Source: Arthrobacter sp. ZGTC131
Lineage (GTDB): Bacteria; Actinomycetota; Actinomycetes; Actinomycetales; Micrococcaceae
Assembly (NCBI RefSeq): GCF_002929275.1
Contig: NZ_PJIK01000006.1
Span: forward strand, 142,119-206,118
Direction: 5' to 3'
DNA length: 64,000 nucleotides
Positions 61,611-64,000 of this stretch are shown here, in pieces (the stretch's first letter is position 1; each line of letters begins with the position of its first letter). Under the pieces are notes generated by a model that was not told where the DNA came from, ran no database searches, and worked only from the letters and a program-made list of their open reading frames with translations. Made by a program: the position numbers and the translations under genes.

Positions 61611-61637
61611 TCGCCGACCTTCGCCGACCTTCGCCGA
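61611..61637. repeat. 10-bp tandem repeat, 2.7 copies
   Basis: TCGCCGACCT repeated twice plus TCGCCGA, upstream of the cspA promoter region and the PadR gene. It may be a regulatory array or chance slippage. Confidence 0.5.
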
Positions 61638-61775
61638 TTTGTCCGTTTGGTAAACCCGAGCCGGAAACCCGTGTACAGTAGAGACCGTTGTTGTGTTTGT
61701 ATTTGGTAGTTCAGGCAGTACGCGCGGTCGAAAGTCCGCGTTCTTCTGAAGTAGCGGTTTTGAACACCCCACACC

Positions 61776-61805
61776 GGAGGACCCGAAAGTCGGGACTTTT
61801 CCTCC
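61776..61805 (+). promoter_or_regulatory. structured leader of the cold shock gene
   Basis: The untranslated leader upstream of cspA contains the hairpin CCCGA-AAG-TCGGG (61782-61794), enclosed by GGAGG (61776-61780) and CCTCC (61801-61805), so a longer stem could form and hide a GGAGG ribosome-site mimic. The real ribosome site (GAAGGA) is 8 bases before the ATG. Such folding leaders in CspA genes act as thermosensors; that role here is inferred. Confidence 0.5.
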
Positions 61806-61827
61806 ACCTTCACGAAGGACAAAAATA

Positions 61828-62031
61828 ATGGCTACTGGTACCGTCAAATGGTTTAACGCTGAAAAGGGCTTCGGCTTCATTTCCCCCGATGACTCTTCAC
61901 AGGACGTCTTCGCACACTACTCTGCGATCGCCTCCTCCGGCTTCCGCTCACTCGAAGAGAACCAGAAGGTCTCCTTCGAAACCGAGCAGGGCCCCAAGGG
62001 TCCCCAGGCCGTAAACATCCAGGCTCTCTAA
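61828..62031 (+). CDS. cspA: cold shock protein, CspA family
   Basis: 67 aa single cold-shock domain. RNP1 is KGFGFISPD and RNP2 is VFAHYSAI, within [20 protein letters not shown] and [20 protein letters not shown]. It ends in [19 protein letters not shown], the normal C terminus. CspA proteins bind single-stranded nucleic acid and unfold mRNA at low temperature. It is preceded by a structured leader and followed by a strong terminator, so it is monocistronic. Confidence 0.97.
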   Translation: MATGTVKWFNAEKGFGFISPDDSSQDVFAHYSAIASSGFRSLEENQKVSFETEQGPKGPQAVNIQAL

Positions 62032-62080
62032 GACTTAGCTTCTAGCTAACTCTTCTGAGTCCGGAACCGTAAGGTTTCGA

Positions 62081-62115
62081 GCAGGGTCCGTCTTTGACGG
62101 GCCCTGCTTTTGTTT
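62081..62115 (+). terminator. rho-independent terminator of cspA
   Basis: GCAGGGTCCGTC pairs with GACGGGCCCTGC (one G-U pair) across a TTT loop, followed by TTTTGTTT. It starts about 50 bases after the cspA stop codon. Confidence 0.9.
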
Positions 62116-62172
62116 AACCCGGGTGTGCCCGTCCGCAGCGCTCCCCGCTGCACCGGCGTGACTGAGCCGGAC

Positions 62173-62574
62173 TTAGCGGGAGGCCATTCTGGCGACGATG
62201 AAAATCAGCCACAGGGTGCTTAAGCCCACTGCGGTCCAGCCCAACGCCCTGCCGGCCGACGCCTTGACCCCGAGGGCCTCGGCCTTGTTCGCCTGAACGA
62301 GCGCCAAAGGGCCAAATACGATGCCGAGGATAAACAGCCCGATGACTCCGAAGATGGTGGAGTTCAAGCGGTGGCTCATGCCCTGCCTGTAGTCGCGTTG
62401 TACAGCGGCGTCGCTCGGGGTACCGGGGTACTGATCGCCGGAGGGCGGTGCGATGTATGCGAAGTCGGTTTTCTTCGACTTGTTCATGGAGGTCACCACG
62501 AGTACGACGACCACCGCCACGATGATCAGGAAGATGACTATTAGCGCCCACGGTCCGTCGAAGAGCCTACCCAT
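62173..62574 (-). CDS. DUF4190-like membrane protein (133 aa)
   Basis: Starts at the ATG at 62574 (MGRLFDGPWALIVIFL) with GGGGGAA about 6 bases upstream. One N-terminal membrane helix (ALIVIFLIIVAVVVVLVVTS), a short polar linker and two C-terminal helices (STIFGVIGLFILGIVFGPLA, LGWTAVGLSTLWLIFIVARM). The LALVQANKAEALGVKASAGR loop between them is the DUF4190 pattern. Function unknown. Confidence 0.8.
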   Translation of the reverse strand: MGRLFDGPWALIVIFLIIVAVVVVLVVTSMNKSKKTDFAYIAPPSGDQYPGTPSDAAVQRDYRQGMSHRLNSTIFGVIGLFILGIVFGPLALVQANKAEALGVKASAGRALGWTAVGLSTLWLIFIVARMASR

Positions 62575-62635
62575 GTGAAATTCCCCCACTTTGAAGTTGT
62601 TTAGTTGTCTGGTTCGGACGGCTTTTAGTTGACTG

Positions 62636-63448
62636 CTATCCGTGCTGCTCTCTTTGGGCGAGCCGCTCGAGTTGCCATCTATGCACGTCGGGCAGCCAAT
62701 CCAACGCGGCCGATGGACCGACCCGAGGGTCGTCGGGATCACGGCCGTCCCGCAGGTCCTGCACGTACGCGCGGTCCTGTTTGATACGTGCTCGCAGCTG
62801 CCCGACTCCGCCGACTGAGCCGTGACCGGGGATGACGGCATCAACGTCGTCGGCCACGCCCTCGAACAGGCGCAGCGCTGCGAGGTAGTCCTCGAGCGGA
62901 TTCGCGGCCTCTAGGTCGAGGAACGGCATCAGGATGTCGGAAAGCATGTCGCCGGCGACGAGGACGCGGCCGTCCTCGATCAACAGCGCCGCATGGCCTG
63001 GGGCGTGGGCCTGATGCTCGAAGATCCGGACTCTGGGGCCATCCCAAGGAATCTGCGCAGCTTCGGCGGGCAGAGCGGTGATGTGGCCGAGCAGATCCAT
63101 CGGGATATCCTCGGCGTACTCCGGCGGTAGCCCCTCGGCAATGCGGTCCTTCCAGTCCGCGTTCGACAGCAGATCTTGGATGGAGGCCGCGCAGCGGGCC
63201 GTACCGTAACGGGGCGGCGCGCCGAAGCTCGCGTGCCAGAGCACGTGGTCCCAGTCAGGATGCGTCGAGAAGCCTGCCACAACGGGCTGGCCCAGCTCGC
63301 GGAGGTCGTTCGCGAGGGCCGCCATTTCGTCGCCGGTTATACCGGGGTCGATGAGCAACACGCCGTCCCGGCCCTGCACCACAACGGAATTGCTCTGGAT
63401 GAACTCGCTCTCGTGAACTAGAACGCCCTCAGCGACTTGCTTCAGCAT
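62636..63448 (-). CDS. MBL-fold metallohydrolase (270 aa)
   Basis: Starts at the ATG at 63448 (MLKQVAEGVLVHES); the frame is open 87 codons further upstream, but that part is the antisense of promoter-like DNA. The zinc-ligand pattern is variant: THPDWDHVLWHASFG takes the place of HxHxDH (HPDWDH retains H, D and H), followed by APGHAALLIEDGRVLVAGDM (His and Asp ligands) and DVDAVIPGHGSVGG (last His). It therefore has most ligands of the beta-lactamase fold. The substrate is unknown. Confidence 0.88.
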   Translation of the reverse strand: MLKQVAEGVLVHESEFIQSNSVVVQGRDGVLLIDPGITGDEMAALANDLRELGQPVVAGFSTHPDWDHVLWHASFGAPPRYGTARCAASIQDLLSNADWKDRIAEGLPPEYAEDIPMDLLGHITALPAEAAQIPWDGPRVRIFEHQAHAPGHAALLIEDGRVLVAGDMLSDILMPFLDLEAANPLEDYLAALRLFEGVADDVDAVIPGHGSVGGVGQLRARIKQDRAYVQDLRDGRDPDDPRVGPSAALDWLPDVHRWQLERLAQREQHG

Positions 63449-63631
63449 GAGATGCCTTCCGCTTGTGGTTTGCGACCGCTGGTCGAGACGGTAGTAGCTG
63501 GCGGTAGTAGATGGCAAGCACTCTGGGCCCTGCTCGCCCTCTCTCTTGCCACAGCGCCTTAGCCAAGTATCCGCCCAGTCTTGGTTTAGATCACCGGTGC
63601 TATATACCGTTCGATCGGTTAGCCTCAGGGC
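63449..63631. promoter_or_regulatory. divergent promoter region with a possible TetR-type operator
   Basis: TATACCGTTCGATCGGTTA (63603-63621) has the arms ACCG/CGGT around a 6-base centre, close to the partly overlapping palindromes bound by TetR-family repressors. It lies about 10 bases before the next gene's start. No regulator gene is visible within the window. Confidence 0.35.
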
Positions 63632-64000
63632 ATGGGCGGCCTCTTCAAGGGTGGAACGGACGACCGCTGGGAGAACGCAGCGCGAAGGGCACAGGGGCTG
63701 GCTGACCATGGGGTGGGCCCCGTGCTCCGCAGGTACTACACGGTCTACTTTCCGATTGGGCTGATAGCGCTTATCGCGACGGGCGCTGTCGTCACCGAGA
63801 TGGTCTTCGGCGATGACGCAGAGTGGCCAGAGTCCCTCAGTGGCGGGATTATCCTGGCCGGAATCGGGGCGCTCATCAGCGGCCTGGTCTACAACGCGAG
63901 GACGATAGTTCCCGCAGTCGAGGCTGGACGCATCGGAGTCGTCATGTCGCTTCGGGACGATGAAAGGAAGGGCATCCGGCGGCAGGTCCTTGGGAAGGAA
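63632..64000 (+). CDS. membrane protein, 3'-truncated by the window edge
   Basis: Starts at the ATG at 63632 (MGGLFKGGTDDRWENAARRA) and stays open to the last base, 123 codons. Two membrane segments are visible, YYTVYFPIGLIALIATGAVV and GGIILAGIGALISGLVYNAR, then a cytoplasmic region IGVVMSLRDDERKGIRRQVL. No family recognised from the partial sequence. Confidence 0.65.
   Translation, partial: MGGLFKGGTDDRWENAARRAQGLADHGVGPVLRRYYTVYFPIGLIALIATGAVVTEMVFGDDAEWPESLSGGIILAGIGALISGLVYNARTIVPAVEAGRIGVVMSLRDDERKGIRRQVLGKE

Noticed and set aside
63603-63621. ACCG/CGGT element as a proven TetR operator
   Set aside because: Short arms only and no TetR gene in the window; listed as a weak regulatory candidate.
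1-64000. CRISPR arrays, tRNA or rRNA genes, and intact transposase or integrase genes
   Set aside because: None was recognised on either strand. No regularly spaced repeats of 25-40 bases were seen, and no conserved tRNA T-arm pattern stood out by eye.

Overview
The window is high-GC actinobacterial chromosomal DNA. Gene content points to the Micrococcaceae, most likely Arthrobacter, Pseudarthrobacter or a close relative: DUF6421 and DUF1206 proteins, a CspA-type cold shock gene, the XRE-cupin/B3-B4/EamA operon and many small actinobacterial hypotheticals. The genus is inferred from protein character, not from a marker gene.

Region 1 (1 to about 27 kb) is a defence island. It opens inside a BREX locus: the C-terminal two thirds of PglX, then BrxL, a 575-aa coiled-coil protein of unknown function and a GmrSD-like (DUF262/DUF1524) nuclease. 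No PglZ lies between PglX and BrxL. Next comes the most interesting block, a three-gene module of about 7 kb: a SNF2/HepA-type helicase (9030-12386) converging on a two-gene operon that encodes a protein with a GrpE-like C terminus (14038-16092) and an Hsp70/DnaK-like ATPase (12379-14028). Decayed pieces of one zinc-dependent 2,3-butanediol-dehydrogenase-type gene lie on both sides of it (about 8619-8891 and 16238-16488), which marks it as an insertion. The island continues with a DUF6994-like protein, a 2159-aa Swt1-HEPN/DUF4011/superfamily 1 helicase, an alpha/beta hydrolase with a glycine-rich hydrophobic segment, and a membrane-anchored DUF4230-like protein.

Region 2 (27-36 kb) is metabolic: a broken GNAT gene, a nucleoside/ribose salvage set (ribokinase divergent from an MFS transporter and a nucleoside hydrolase), an SDR/DUF6421 operon, and an amino acid permease preceded by a small ORF that looks like a decayed copy of its own N terminus.

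Region 3 (36-44.5 kb) is low-density accessory DNA: hypothetical genes, a 5'-truncated DUF1906 gene, a VOC protein, an AAC(2')-like GNAT, a PadR/membrane-protein pair, an RraB-like protein, several frameshifted small genes and three dispersed related segments of about 48 bp.

Region 4 (44.5-64 kb) holds transport and regulation genes: an MFS/DapA-like pair, the XRE-cupin/B3-B4/EamA operon with a perfect palindromic operator, a secreted subtilase, a GntR/UTRA regulator and a PH-domain protein. It also contains a remnant of a Wadjet jetA (DUF3375) gene beside a lipoprotein-like gene bracketed by 34-bp direct repeats. The window ends with DUF1206 and TfoX-like proteins, a PadR/ABC-ATPase/FtsX-permease operon, cspA with a structured leader and a clear terminator, a DUF4190-like protein, an MBL hydrolase and a truncated membrane ORF. 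No rRNA, tRNA, CRISPR array or intact transposase gene was recognised.
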